This document shows, one piece after another, positions 22,807-34,496 of a stretch of 64,000 bases of DNA (within the stretch, counting starts at the first letter, position 1; each line of letters opens with the position of its first letter). Where the stretch lies: positions 96,772-160,771 of the forward strand of contig NW_025939605.1 in the NCBI RefSeq assembly GCF_000764305.2, in the 5' to 3' direction. The position numbers and the translations under genes are program-made. Source of the DNA: Hyalella azteca (taxonomy: Eukaryota; Arthropoda; Malacostraca; Amphipoda; Hyalellidae). The notes under the pieces are model-generated. The model did not search any database. It saw nothing but the letters and a program-made list of their open reading frames with translations, and was not told the origin of the DNA.

Positions 22807-24185
22807 ACAAGGCTAGCTAATCTCAACACAATGTTCTCCACTAATGCTCTGCATTAATCACGAAGATTTCACGTTAGATGTTAGTAAGTATACACCAATA
22901 AAGCACGTTTCTTTATAATTAAATATGGGAACATATAACAGCTATATATACAGCGTCTCCAGCGGAACGACGCACACAATTTTAAATCGGAGCGTCGGTG
23001 TCGTTTCCAACTTCCCGGGCAATCCTCTGAGTTGACGTGAAGTTTTTATTCGTAAAACATTTCGCGTTCAATATTTTCTATAAAAGCGACGAAGGCATTA
23101 GAATGCATTGGATTGCATGAGATTTCATTAGATCGACGCTGTAGCGGTTCGATTAACTATAGGGTTCACAAAAAATATATAGATATAAGCCCACTCTCCC
23201 CAAGATACTACCCCACACGAAATGATTAGACTGAATTTTGGACAATTAAAAAGAGGCAAATACACCACACAGGCAAATTTTAAGTATACAAACACCAGTA
23301 TACTTAAAACTAAGAACCTAAACACTGACAGTAGTTTGAGGCTCATCCCTAGGGCAGCAAAACGTATTCTTTACAAAATAATCCAGAACACCCTGGGGAA
23401 GAGGGTTACGAATTTATGGTACTCGAAGTATGGAAATAATAGTACAACCTTGTACAGCTGTTACACAACCTATGATTTTGGGAAACACATCCTGGGCTAT
23501 GACACATGATAAATGAATCATCTCGCCCGACTCATCTCTCGGTACGTAGTCGTATGGCCAGCACAGTTGTCCAAGTTTATAATAGGGACACTGTTCGGGT
23601 GTGCCACTGTCCAAGTTTATAATTCTGGTTAACAGTCATAACCTTGAAAGGATCTGTCTGATCTAGTAAATCAATTATTTAAAACCTGAGAGGTTTTGGT
23701 TCGTTTATAATTGTCCGAATAGTATTAAATATTCATTGGCCAGGGAAGGATAATGACAAGACGTGTATCTAAGCGTAAGTATTTTTCACGGGATACACTG
23801 GATAGAAGTTACAGGATCAAAGCACAGTATGTGCAGTAATTTTGGAGATTGAGTATAACGACACTGCGTGTTGGCTGCGAGTGCCGGAGTCTAAGACGAC
23901 GTGAGATCGTCTAGAGTTTGCAGGCTCACGATGACTGCCTATAATGACTGAGACTCTACGACTACGACTGACTGGCAGTGCGCTCTCCGAGCTTATATAC
24001 GTGGTGACCCGCGAATAGTGACGTCACGGAAGGTGACGTAATAGTCACTAATGACATCATGGCCTGACACAGTGCTCTCTTTTGTTTTTCAAATTTTTTA
24101 CATGTAATTGAAGGCTAAAGCATAAACAAACTGTTATTCAGGAATTTATGAAGGCAATTAATCCGAACAGAATAGAAAAATTAAT
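22807..24185. other. Unannotated stretch between the two foldback copies
   Basis: ORFs at 23.1-23.6 kb show no family motif and overlap each other on both strands. The GC-richer part at about 23,850-24,010 has no convincing exon. Confidence 0.45.
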
Positions 24186-24335
24186 ATACTCACTGCAGTG
24201 AGTGGCAGAGAGCGCATTTTCTCGTCGACGAAAACGTGGTCACGAACGGACGGACGGACAGACAGACAGACGGACGGACGGACATTGCGAGCACAATATA
24301 GCGCCTTTTCCATAAATGAGAAAATGCGCTAAAAA
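24186..24335. repeat. Dispersed foldback repeat, copy 2
   Basis: This is the second copy of the 22683-22806 repeat, with a longer gacggacggacagacagacagacggacggacggac core. Length differs mainly in this microsatellite part. Confidence 0.8.
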
Positions 24336-25924
24336 TAGGTTTTTTGTATTGCATATTTCCACGATCATTCGCTAATTGCGGCATTGCATATTTTTTTCTT
24401 TCCAGGAATCATTTTTTCCTAAAGAAAGACGGTTGCTACGGGGTTTTATGTCGCATTATTGAGCGTATTGCCTATATAGTCCCTCTCCTTATTAATCAGA
24501 ATAGATAAGTAGATTGGTATTTAAGAGGGCGTGATGGTAGGCTCATTTTATTGGTGTTGGATTGCCTGGATTTATGTATTGGACTGAAGAAAACACAGGA
24601 CACAGCCATATTCAATATAGCATAATTCAATGCGCAGCAGCTGAATGGCTTGGAAGCATTTGAACTGAACCTCAACTATTATGAGCTTTAGAAGAGCAAA
24701 TCAAGTCATTCTTCACCGCCCCAATCAGGAAATATTTCAGGAGCGAGTTCACACGCATTGCTATTGAACAGATCTACATAGTAAGCATGCAAACATTATC
24801 CTAATACACATTTCATGCGTCGAACCAATTATGTTTATTCAGTAACAATTCTATTTTCAAATTGTGAGTACAATTATAAAAATTTAATTCTTTAGGGGAC
24901 TTGGCTGCTTTTCCTTAGCATTTGTTCACACGACGACGATGGACAGAAAGGACGCTGGGGCGTGACTCACAAATTGTTGCATGCTCGCTGGCGTTCTCTA
25001 AAGAGAATTCACAATTTTTGCGCGATGCGATTCGAACATAAGAATACTTTCGTCATTTACTGAATTTTTTATTATTCAGAAATTACACGAATGTTGTTCG
25101 TGCTTTAGAATTGGTAAGATTTCTGATTGAATATTTGTATTATTATTTAGTTGTGAAATTGACTAAACGATAGGTAAATATTGAATAAATAAATAGTAAA
25201 TATTGAAATATCTCATTCAATTGTGATTGTCTATATTTCTAGATCAAAAAGAAACACTTTCGGGGGGGTCAGAGTATAGAAAAGTTTTTTTTTCAATTTA
25301 ATTTGGTTGCCATCTATATATAGTGAGGTCAGAGTTGTCACAATAACACCACGCACGTTCATTTTCTATGTCTTGAAATATTGCCTAGAATAGTTCAATT
25401 ACCTCGCTATCTATTTCCAGGTTCATTTCACGTGTTTACAATGAAAAATCATTAGTAAATTATGCGGCGGTAGTTTAACAATGGAAGAGTAGGTAGGAAG
25501 ACCGATGTGCCTGTGATTTTATTCACTGGGTTAAGTTTGGCCAGTTTATATTAGAGAAGGTTAAGTTAGGAGAATTTAGGTGAGATTAGTATACATTATT
25601 TTATGTTAGATTATTTTAAGTTTGTTCAAGTTAGATTAAGATTGGTCAGGTTAGATTGGGTCAAGTTATGTTAGATCAAGTTAGGTCAGGTTAGTTTAGG
25701 TTCAATTGGGCTTCAATACAATAAATGGAATTCAACACCATTAATAACTAATGCTCTGATGTTCAATGATTTTATACATATCGAAAAGTTGAAATGCTAT
25801 AAAAGTGTTTCGGAATACTACTAACGCAATTTCGAATTTGTAACAGATGTGCGTGTGACTTACGTTATATTTATAAGGTCACATATAAAAGACTGTACGT
25901 TATATTTATAAGGTACGTTATATA
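24336..25924. other. AT-rich stretch with telomere-like degenerate repeats
   Basis: No exon was found. From about 25,540 to 25,705 the phrase (a)ggttag / caagttag recurs, loosely resembling the arthropod TTAGG telomere unit. It is too degenerate to be a functional telomere block. Confidence 0.45.
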
Positions 25925-26013
25925 TATAAGGTCACACGAACATCAGACCCACACACACATCAGACTCCGCGCACATCAGACCACACGCACATATCACACC
26001 CCACTCACATCAG
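25925..26013. repeat. 15-bp minisatellite, left part (cacatcagaccccacg type)
   Basis: These are copies of the cac-x-cacatcagac unit, the same family as 28796-28850 and 29738-30298. The run is cut at 26013 by an inserted DNA element. Confidence 0.85.
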
Positions 26014-27055
26014 GGGCTGGATTATCAAAACATCGCTAAGTACACGTAGCGACTTACGTATGGCGTAAGTGCTGATATGAAGAGGTAACTCTAGCGTCGG
26101 TATTATCAACACATTTGCGCGGGAAGCTACGTACAAAAAGCCGTACGTAGCTCTACGCCTGCTCGGAGGTGTCGTGAGTGGAGTTACGTACAAGTTTTGA
26201 GTGTGCCGAAGCAATATAAAACTATTGATTTACTTGCACTACGGTGAATTGTGATAGAATTTTGTCAATAATCCAACATAGACATAATATGTGATCGTGC
26301 TATACGGTGCTTTTTGTGAAAAAATTTTAATTGAGTTTACACCAGCTAATTTCTTTTCCTTTTGTGCTATAATTTTGAAGCAAATGTTGATATTCATATC
26401 TAAGAATTTTATGATCATTCACTAAAACAACATCTTCATGACTTTTTGATTCAAAATTAAGTGGAGGTTGACAAGCCAACCATTTTTTTAGCTACGTACA
26501 CAAATTTCTTTCTCCGCTGATAGTCGCAATTTCAACTCACAAAATGTTCTAAATTCTAGGTAGATCTCTAAAAAGTCCTCTAATTTTGAATGGGAATAAT
26601 GTAATTTTTTGCCTTGAATTAAAAAATTGCAATCAAGGCGTTTTAATTGCTATTTGGACTTCTCACTCATTTCTCCACATGCTCCCTAGTCAGTCAACGC
26701 AGATTCTGCTGACATGACACAGCCTCCTTTCATCCACGCGCACTGCGCACTGAGTCCACAGGAGCCAGGAATGGCAAATTCAAAGCCTCTAATTGGTCAG
26801 TTAGCCAGATGGCTTTGATAGGAAATAGAAAATCAGGAAATTTTAATAGGAAATCAGGAAATAGCTATCCTGATGAGGCTTGCATACGAAAGTTTTGATA
26901 ATGCCAAAATTAGGGTGTACTTACGTAACACGTATCTTCTTGTACGTACATATCAAAAGATACGAATACTTATATTATTAGTTTGCTTATATATCGCAAG
27001 TTCACAAGGAATTTAAAAGCAAAAAAACGCCAAGAAAATTCACCATATCGATATT

Positions 27056-27091
27056 GAAAACGTTTCGGAGTCCAGCTCCATCATCAGTTCG
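27056..27091 (-). ncRNA. Hammerhead ribozyme motif, sense with the Penelope-like element
   Basis: Read on the minus strand: helix I strand gaa, core CTGATGA, stem II ggag/ctcc with a 5-base loop, GAAA, then ACGT as a 2-bp palindromic helix III, a cleavable T, and ttc closing helix I. The orientation matches the reverse transcriptase, so it would be at the 3' part of the element's transcript. Confidence 0.65.
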
Positions 27092-28677
27092 ACTAAACTA
27101 AAAATGAATAAAATCGCTATAAAAGACAAAATTCAAAGACAGACATAAAACCTAAACAAGACCTAACACTATATCGAAATAACCAGGACTAATTTAGAAC
27201 AACTTAGTCCTTGGGGTACGACAAGAATATAAAATCCTAGCGATTTACTGTTTCCAGATTATATGAACTAAACGCATTATTGAGACACGGTTTTCGTTTG
27301 AAGATATGCAGAGACTCCAAAATTCTCAAATCCGAGCAGCCAGATGTGGAACCGAGTATCCTGAAATCACTCTCAGATACAGCCTCGTCGAACTGTTCAG
27401 CATGGAGGCGCACGGAATAATGAGGAGGATTGGCGAGAGGCAAGTTAGAACGATAGCTCCTGCCACGGTGTTCAGAAACCCGGATGTAGAAGTTACGCGA
27501 CGTCATTCCAACGTACGTAGATGCACAGCGTGCACAACAGAACTCATAGACCAGGTTTGATCGCATCCGAGCAGGAATAACGTCCTTATACCTGAAGAAA
27601 GAACCAATTTTGAAATTATTTACCAGCAAAACATGCAAATTAATATTCGGGAAATATTTCAAACACAACATCTTTAGTTCTTTGGACATAGTTTCAGACG
27701 CACTACCAAATAGGCAATGTGCAATAAATAATTTTCTTACTATCGCATTCAGTAACAGTTTCAGAAAATTTGTTAGATAAGAAGCGTTTGATTTTACTAT
27801 ACACAAGGCACGATTGAAAACCATTAAGCTGAAATATATTACGAATGAAATCGAATTCCAAATGCATATCATGGAAAGTAGAACACACCCTATAAACACG
27901 GTATATCAAAGTTTGAAGACCATTCAATTTGAAACGAAACGAGCAGAAGCTAAAGAAGCTCATACCCAAGCCGGTAAATGTCGGTTTTCGATATACGGAA
28001 GTCTGAAAACGACCGCCCGACTTTGTGATTTTGCAATCGAGAAACGACAAGCAATTGTTGGATTCTAATTCCATAGTGAATTTTATTGAAGGATGTTTGA
28101 GGTTTAGATAATGAAAGAAGATGCCCGCGTGAGAGGGATGCTTGAAGATCAGAAATGTATCATTAATATACCTATTATAAAAAATCGGTTTGAAATCAAT
28201 GGGACAATCGGCCAACCAAGAAACTTCATGAAAGCACATGAAAATGTTAGCGAGAGTGGGACCAGGGGGAAGGCCCATTCCTATAAACCATCAACTTGCT
28301 TATAAAGTTTACCAGCGAAAATGAAAAAAGAGTTCATGACTGATAATTCCAAAATCTTTTTGAAAAGATTGCGGTTAAGACCGATCTCCAGATCATTCAC
28401 ATCATTAAACAAAGAGTTGAGGCAGATTTCAGTAGTTTCTGCAAGAGGAATATTAGTGAACAAATTTTCCACATCGAATGAAGCCATAGCCAGGTGCTGA
28501 ACATCGGTAAAATCTTTTAAACGGTCAACAAAGGAGTACGTATTATCATCAGTAAACTGGTTAGTAGTTAGACAATTCAAAACGGGAACCAAAATTATTC
28601 ATTTCTAGTGATTTTCTAGTGATTTCTAGTGATTCATTTCTAGTGATTCTAGTGATTTTATTCATTTTTAGTTTAGT

Positions 28678-28713
28678 CGAACTGATGATGGAGCTGGACT
28701 CCGAAACGTTTTC
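28678..28713 (+). ncRNA. Hammerhead ribozyme motif in the inverted terminal repeat
   Basis: The core is the same as at 27056-27091 but on the plus strand, because the terminal repeat is inverted at this end of the element. CTGATGA, stem II and GAAAC are all unchanged. Confidence 0.65.
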
Positions 28714-28852
28714 AATATCGATATGGTGAATTTTCTTGGCGTTTTCTTTGCTTTTAAATTCCTTGAAAAGATACGAAGTTTTGATAATCCAGCCCCAGAC
28801 CCCAATCACAACAGACCCCACCCATATCAGACTCCACGTACATGACCTTAAT

Positions 28853-29725
28853 TTACCTTATGATGAGATTGGGACTTCTTAGTCCCCGGTCATGCTGATG
28901 CATCGCCTTCGTTGTCCTCCGTCTCCGAGTCGTCGCTTGGCAGGTCCTCGGGTCCCGGAAGTAACGTTGAACCTGTTCCGTATATTTGTCCTGCTTTGGG
29001 CCAGCTGATGCATGATGCAGTTGCTTGTCACTTGCTAAGGGTAAATTATCATAACTGGACAATGCGGGACTTTCTCAATCGCTTGTCCAGTCGCCTCTTG
29101 AATGTTGCAAGGGTGAACTCCCCTCCTCTCAGCACTTTTGGCAAGGCATTAAAGAGCCTCGGTCCTGCCACGGACAGTGATCCCTCACGAAGAGTCTGTA
29201 CCCTGGCCGCAGCTCGGTTATTAAATTGGGGAATCCTACACAGTCTCCCACTCCTTTTGTTGTAATGTGTCACTATTATTGAGGTCTCACTCTCAAAGTT
29301 GGGAGCCTGTCCGGTTATCATCTTCCAAGTGTACAATATGATATAACTCTCTCTTCTCTTCTCCAGTGAGTACAGTCCCAGGTTTTTCAGCCAGTCCCAG
29401 TAATTCATCTCAAGTTCCCTCATACCGCTGATCCTGGACTATTGAAGGTCCGCTGGACTGACTCCAGTTTCGGCACTAGACCCGCTTCGAGCGGCGCCCA
29501 AAGTTGGCAGCAGTACCCAGGACTGGGGAGCATGAGGGCTATGCAGAGTGTAATCATTTGTGTCGCTTCTCTCGTTCGAAATGTCCGCCAGAGCCATCCC
29601 ATCCGTTGTCGGCTCCGCGCGATTATTTCCTTGATGTGGGCATCGAACGTGACTTCGGTACTTATCAACACTCCGAGATCTCGAACTAGTTGCTTCTCTT
29701 CAATTTCTGCGCAATCTGATGCCAA
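28853..29725 (-). pseudogene. LINE reverse-transcriptase C-terminus with 3' part
   Basis: 29725-29420 reads VRDLGVLISTEVTFDAHIKEI, GWLWRTFRTRE and YCCQLWAPLEAG. 29423-29049 reads LGLYSLEKRRESYIILYTWKM and later AGPRLFNALPKVLRG. These are the conserved C-terminal blocks of CR1/Jockey-type LINE reverse transcriptases. One frameshift lies at about 29,420. The fragment sits between two pieces of the same 15-bp minisatellite, so it inserted into the array. This family differs from the CR1-like element at 47.5 kb. Confidence 0.8.
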
Positions 29726-29737
29726 TTAGCGATGTGG

Positions 29738-30298
29738 CACCCCACGCACATCAGACTCCACGCACATCAGACCTCACACACATCAGACTCCACGCACATC
29801 AGACTCCACACACATCAGACCCCGCGCACATCAGACTCCACGCACATCAGACTCCACGCACATCAGACCCCACGCACATCAGACTCAACGCACATCAGAC
29901 CCCGCGCACATCAGACCCCACGCACATCAGACTCCACGCACATCAGACTCCACGCACATCAGACCTCACACACATCAGACTTCACGCACATCAGACTCCA
30001 CGCACATCAGACCCCGCGCACATCAGACTCCACGCACAACACCAAACTCCACGCACATCAGACCCCGCGCACATCAGACTCCACGCACACCAAACTCCAC
30101 GCACATCAAACTCCACGCACATCAGACCCCACGTACATCAGACCCCACACACATCGGACCTCACACACATCAGACCCCACGCACATCAGACCTCACACAC
30201 ATCAGACCCCACGCACATCAGACCCCACGTACATCTAACCCCACGCAAATCAGACCCCACGTACATCAGACCCCACGCACATCAGACCCCACGTACAT
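29738..30298. repeat. 15-bp minisatellite, main array (catcagaccccacgcacatc)
   Basis: There are about 37 copies of the cacgcacatcagact/ccc unit, with g, t and a variants. The unit length is a multiple of three, so long ORFs of THIRLHAHQTPRTSD type appear. They are artefacts and do not indicate a gene. Confidence 0.92.
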
Positions 30299-31442
30299 AT
30301 TTTTACTTTCAACATATTTTTCTTGTCATTTACCCCATCATGTGATCACAGTTTCTATTTCTCTGATATTTTAAGATCGTTGATAATGTTAGACGAGCAG
30401 CGAGGCTCCGCGTCCGCTCATTTTCATGAAATATATTCCAGTGAATTTTGCACGAGCTTCTGCGTTCAAGTCTATTGCCTGCCCAGTATTAATATCTTAC
30501 TTTTCTCAGTTCTCTTGTCGAGTTCAAGGTCGATAATCTATAGTATATTTAAGAGTTTATTTCCGTGTTGTGAGCCTGGTGCCAGTATATTCATCAGCTA
30601 TTCGAGCGGCTATACGAATATCTTTCTTCGTATCGGGATAATCCCTGCACCTCAAGTGAGGGATTTGCGAGGCGTAACTAAACGGGGTTGCTTCAAAATT
30701 ATAACTTTACTTTAATTTTAAATTCAATACAATTCTAAATTTATTTAGGTTGATGTGTAGAGAGGTATTTCCTTCAAGTTGTGGACGAGTGCATCCATGA
30801 TCAAAATAACTTTAGTTTTAGAATTACCATGAGATTAGTTAAAGTTTGTGAAATGAATTGATGTTATTCTTAACGCCCAAGTATAATGCATCGCGAGGAA
30901 AGCTGGATCGTCGGATAATTTATAATATGAAAACAAATTCCCCGTATACGGTTGAAGAACGTATCTATAGATTGATGTTGCAATGCGCCTATGAATTAAG
31001 CGTTTTTTATCAAAAGGACAACTGAAGTTAAGAGCGCGCTTTTCACTTCAGCTTTCCACTTCGCTTTAAAAAAAACGCTTTTCACTTTGCGCTTGAAGTG
31101 AAGAGCGTTTTTTTTGCAAGCCACCGTACTTCCCCGAACATGACTAGTGATTAGAAGTGCATATCATTTCTTGAAAAGCATGTTGTCATTATTGAGGAGC
31201 GGAGCTGCAACCAAAACATTCAGAAATAGCAGGCTGGCAAGACTATATTGTGCAATGTTCCAGTAAATCGTACATTTATGTAAATATTGTTCGTCTTCTG
31301 TGTGATAACAGCTTGCTTCAAACTTTTCGCTTTCGTTTCACGGTTTAAATAAATTCCTAAAATATATTTTATTATAATTACCCAAATGTTTTTCATGGTT
31401 TTATAGGAAGTCTATCGGGCAGAAACCTGAGCTCTAAAGTAG
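30299..31442. other. Stretch without recognised genes
   Basis: The plus-strand ORF at 30323-30715 shows no family motif. At about 31,000-31,110 the phrase cgcttttcactt(c/t)gcttgaagtgaagagcg makes a local hairpin-rich patch. No splice-supported exon was found. Confidence 0.45.
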
Positions 31443-31937
31443 ATGAGCTCATGTAGGGCCTTGACTCGTGTAGTAGATGAGCTCGTGTAGGGCCTGGACT
31501 CGTGTAGTAGATGGACTCGTGTAAGACCTGGACTCGTGTAAGACCTGGACTCGTGTAAGACCTGGACTCGTGTAAGACCTGGACTCGTGTAGTAGATGAG
31601 CTCGTGTAGGACCTGGACTCGTGTGGTACATGGGCTCGTGTAAGACCTGGACTCGTGTAGTAGACGAGCTTGTTTAGGACCTGGACTCGCGTAGTAGATG
31701 GGCTCGTGTAAGACCTGGACTCGTGTAGTAGATGAGCTCGTGTAGGACCTAGACTCGAGTAGTAGATGGGCTCGTGTAAGACCGTAGCTCATGTAGTAGA
31801 CGAGTTCGTTTAGGACCTGGACTCGCGTAGAAGATGGGCTCGTGTAGGACCTGGACTCGTGTAGTAGATGAGATCGTGTAGGACCAGGACTCGTGTAGTA
31901 GATGGGCTCGTGTAGGACCTGGGCTCGTGTAGTAGAT
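31443..31937. repeat. Minisatellite of gacctggactcgtgtagtagatgagctcgtgtag
   Basis: The basic unit is about 36 bases, mixed with 18-base half units (gacctggactcgtgtaa). The array runs straight into an assembly gap. Both strands are open through it because the unit length is a multiple of three. Confidence 0.9.
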
Positions 31938-32102
31938 NNNNNNNNNNNNNNNNNNNNNNNNNNNNNNNNNNNNNNNNNNNNNNNNNNNNNNNNNNNNNNN
32001 NNNNNNNNNNNNNNNNNNNNNNNNNNNNNNNNNNNNNNNNNNNNNNNNNNNNNNNNNNNNNNNNNNNNNNNNNNNNNNNNNNNNNNNNNNNNNNNNNNNN
32101 NN
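31938..32102. other. Assembly gap (165 N)
   Basis: This is a run of N bounded by minisatellite on the left and a LINE fragment on the right. The gap lies at the end of a tandem array, so the true length is unknown. Confidence 0.98.
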
Positions 32103-32490
32103 AGGGACCTTGTATAGACCATGAGTATACTTGTATACTTCAATGAGGTCCCCACGCAGACGTCGATAACTGAGGCTTGGAAGCTTCATAATCTTTAATC
32201 TTTATTCATAGGACTTGCCCTTCAAGCCTGGAATTATCCTTGTTGCATGTCTTTGAACATTCTCTATTAAATATTTGTCCTTTTCAAATCTCGGTGACCA
32301 CACAACGTTTCCAAGATCTAGATTCGGGCGCACGACAGCAACAAACAACTGCTTCATCGCTTTTGCATCTAGGAACTCGTAAGAGCGTCTGATTAGACCA
32401 AGAAGTTTGTTGGATGTAATAGCTTTCGTCTCAACATGCTTAGAAAATTTCAGCTCCTTGTCGACATAAACTCCGAGAGCAGGAGCTTAA
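32103..32490 (-). mobile_element. CR1-like LINE 3' fragment
   Basis: It is nearly identical to 47930-48300: gggaccttgtatagaccatg, tcaatgaggtccccacg, agacgtcgataactg and onward. The antisense reading is KLPSLSYRRLRGDLIEVYKY preceded by the reverse-transcriptase tail. It is the same family as the element at 47.5-50.6 kb. The break at about 32,490 is abrupt. Confidence 0.8.
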
Positions 32491-33300
32491 CGTTAAAGAA
32501 GGCGATAGAAACTACGTGTGAATGCAACACATTTACTGGGATGATTAATCACATCTGAGACCGAAAGCAACATCTCAGAAAACTAACGGAAGATTGGAAT
32601 ATTAGTACAGTCATGACTCGAATAAATGACAAGGTGGAGGACTAAGCTCGAGTACGAAAGTAATGCCCCGCATGATCCCATTATTGCCGTATATATATAT
32701 GTCCTAATTAATATTGAGTGTTCAGCCCTAAAATTGGGCACTGCAGGTTCGAGAATTCAGCAAGCGACCGACGTTCTCATGGAATTGCATTGATGGATAA
32801 ATTTCGAAACTTCAACGTGTGCATTCAATTTCTTGAGCAGCACGCACACATAAACATAAAACACGTGATTTCTAACCTATCCTTAACACGACCCAATTTT
32901 GATCACAGACTGGGATAGGATTACAGGAAATTTCAGAAGAATTGATACAATCGAAGAACAAATGAAATTGATTTGGCCAATTCAGCAAGCACCTGTTTTA
33001 CATCATCGATATAAACTAAAAATGTAGAAAACTGAAGGTATCTTCCTTCCATCACTTAGTTTTGGTAGCTCGGCGATGTATAAAATTAATGCCACGAACC
33101 ATATGACCGGACTTCCAATTTAATAATTCTGATTTAATGTCTTGAGAAAATAAAGCTTTAAATTTCTTTATATAATTTCGAGCACACGTAGCAGTTTAGC
33201 AGCTAAGCCATCCATATTTCTATTATAACGACTCTAACGACAAAACTTCTCTGCCCCTGTTCCGGGGCCTAGCAAGCAGTTCCACTCTAACGTTCATACA
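32491..33300. other. AT-rich stretch, no feature seen
   Basis: Only short ORFs without motifs are present. A short TA run lies at about 32,690-32,700. Confidence 0.45.
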
Positions 33301-33301
33301 G

Positions 33302-33620
33302 TCAGCGCATAAGATTAATCATCTCTTCATCTTCAGCCTTGGTCGACATCAAGATGCCGGACACGAACTTCTTGTGTTTTAGCCCCGTCTCTATGAGGCA
33401 GTAGAGACCTGTGGAGCGATCGGGGTTCGGCGGTGGCTACCTTTCGGGCTGTGATGAGGTCACGGCGGACCACACTGGTACTATCTCTGACGCGTCCGGG
33501 ACTTGGGCCCTACCATGAGCGACTTCCCGTCAGCACGGCATGAAGAACTGTCGTCACGGCGCCCACGGACTGGCGGACCATCTGGCAACGCTACGACACC
33601 AAACTTGCTGGTTCTGCATT
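33302..33620. other. GC-rich island, possible exon or gene remnant
   Basis: A clearly GC-richer block stands out from AT-rich surroundings and looks like coding DNA, but I cannot resolve it. On the minus strand the last about 37 codons read RSTGLYCLIETGLKHKKFV followed by SGILMSTKAEDEEMINLMR and a stop at 33302, with a stop upstream at about 33,430. On the plus strand GCDEVTADHTGTISDASG is open and ends in a stop. No splice model joins it to other exons. It could be the last exon of an unseen minus-strand gene or a decayed transposon ORF. Confidence 0.35.
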
Positions 33621-34336
33621 CACGGAGGTGAGCTGCGAAAACTAACGCGTAGTGCTCGCTTAAAGCTCTTCATGGTGCCTTGTTCCTGCAATATGGAGGG
33701 TATAACCTCCACTTGTGCCTATATTAATTAAGTGTAAATTGGAAGTCCTGTGTCTCTTGTGTACGTCTAATGCTAAAATACTTTAATCGTCTTAACCCTT
33801 ATCGATCCGTCTCTTATCATGTGAGCTATATTTGTGAATAGTCAAGACTTCTTGTTAATTTATAATTTTCACGTTTCAAATTAAACGTATATATCCATTT
33901 CCTTTGCGCAGTGCAAACACCTATATCTAGTTGAAAGCGGGCGAGTGTGCTGAAGCTCGGGAGGCGCGTCCGATGGTGGCACTGCCATCCTCGGCTCTCG
34001 ACGCGTTACTTCTTGCGGCGGTCAATTAATAAATAATTATTTAGTTGATATTGCCTTATTTTTCCCCCACTCGGCCGTGTTTTCAATAAGAAAAATATTA
34101 ATAAGAAAAATTAATAATAAAATTTTAATAAGGGGTACTTCATTACTCTACTATAACCAATTAGATTCTCCTAACATATTTACTAAGGTTGGGGCAACGA
34201 AAGATTTGATTGCTCGGTCTCTTCGCCTGAACAGTTATTTTATGGAGAAAACAGTACGTTTTGAGCTACTAAAAATCGAAAGAATATTTCATACAGCAGT
34301 AGAAACGGCACCGATGCTTGACATCACTATTTCACA

Positions 34337-34496
34337 GAGCTAAAGTAACAGCACTCGTGCGTGGCATCACCACTTCACACAGCTAAAGTAACAGCACTCG
34401 TGCGTGACATCACCACTTCACACAGCTAAAGTAACAGCACTCCTGCGTGGCATCACCACTTCGCACAGCTAAAGTAACACACTCGTGCGTGGCATT
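34337..34496. repeat. About 50-bp tandem repeat, three copies
   Basis: The unit runs agctaaagtaacagcactcg, then tgcgtg(g/a)catcaccacttc, then acac. A partial first unit lies at its left edge. Confidence 0.85.

Larger units (their letters stand above)
27006..28764 (-). mobile_element. Penelope-like element with inverted terminal repeats (reverse transcriptase + GIY-YIG)
   Basis: The ends 27006-27119 and 28652-28764 are inverted copies of each other, almost identical over about 113 bases. On the minus strand, 28592-28281 holds reverse-transcriptase motif A (FDVENLFTNIPL). 28278-27703 holds MGLPPGPTLANIFM, then YNRYINDTF (YIND where YVDD is usual), ITKSGGRFQTSVYRKPTF and later motifs. 27899-27237 holds the GIY-YIG nuclease (ASTYVGMTSRNFYIRVSEH, ending RILESLHIFKRKPCL). 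Frameshifts separate the three frames, and the reverse-transcriptase fingers are missing at the 5' side, so it is a truncated, dead copy. A short ttctagtgat run (about 28603-28655) separates the body from the inverted repeat. It is nested in the element 26014-28795. Confidence 0.9.
26014..28795. mobile_element. Non-autonomous DNA transposon with gggctgg inverted ends, 3-bp target duplication
   Basis: The left end gggctggattatcaaaac and the reverse complement of the right end are identical for 18 bases. The flanks are cag on both sides (26011-26013 and 28796-28798). Removing the element and one cag restores the minisatellite phrase cacatcagacccc, which proves the insertion boundaries. A 3-bp duplication and a GGG start suggest the PIF/Harbinger group. 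No transposase is left. Most of its right half is a nested Penelope-like element. Its inner DNA (cgctaagta, ttacgta) resembles the element at 19.7-20.8 kb. Confidence 0.75.

Noticed and set aside
29719..30345. 208-residue ORF of HAHQTPRTSD repeats as a possible repetitive secreted protein
   Set aside because: It is a 15-bp minisatellite read in frame. Another frame is open too, there is no signal peptide or splice support, and the array is split by transposons.
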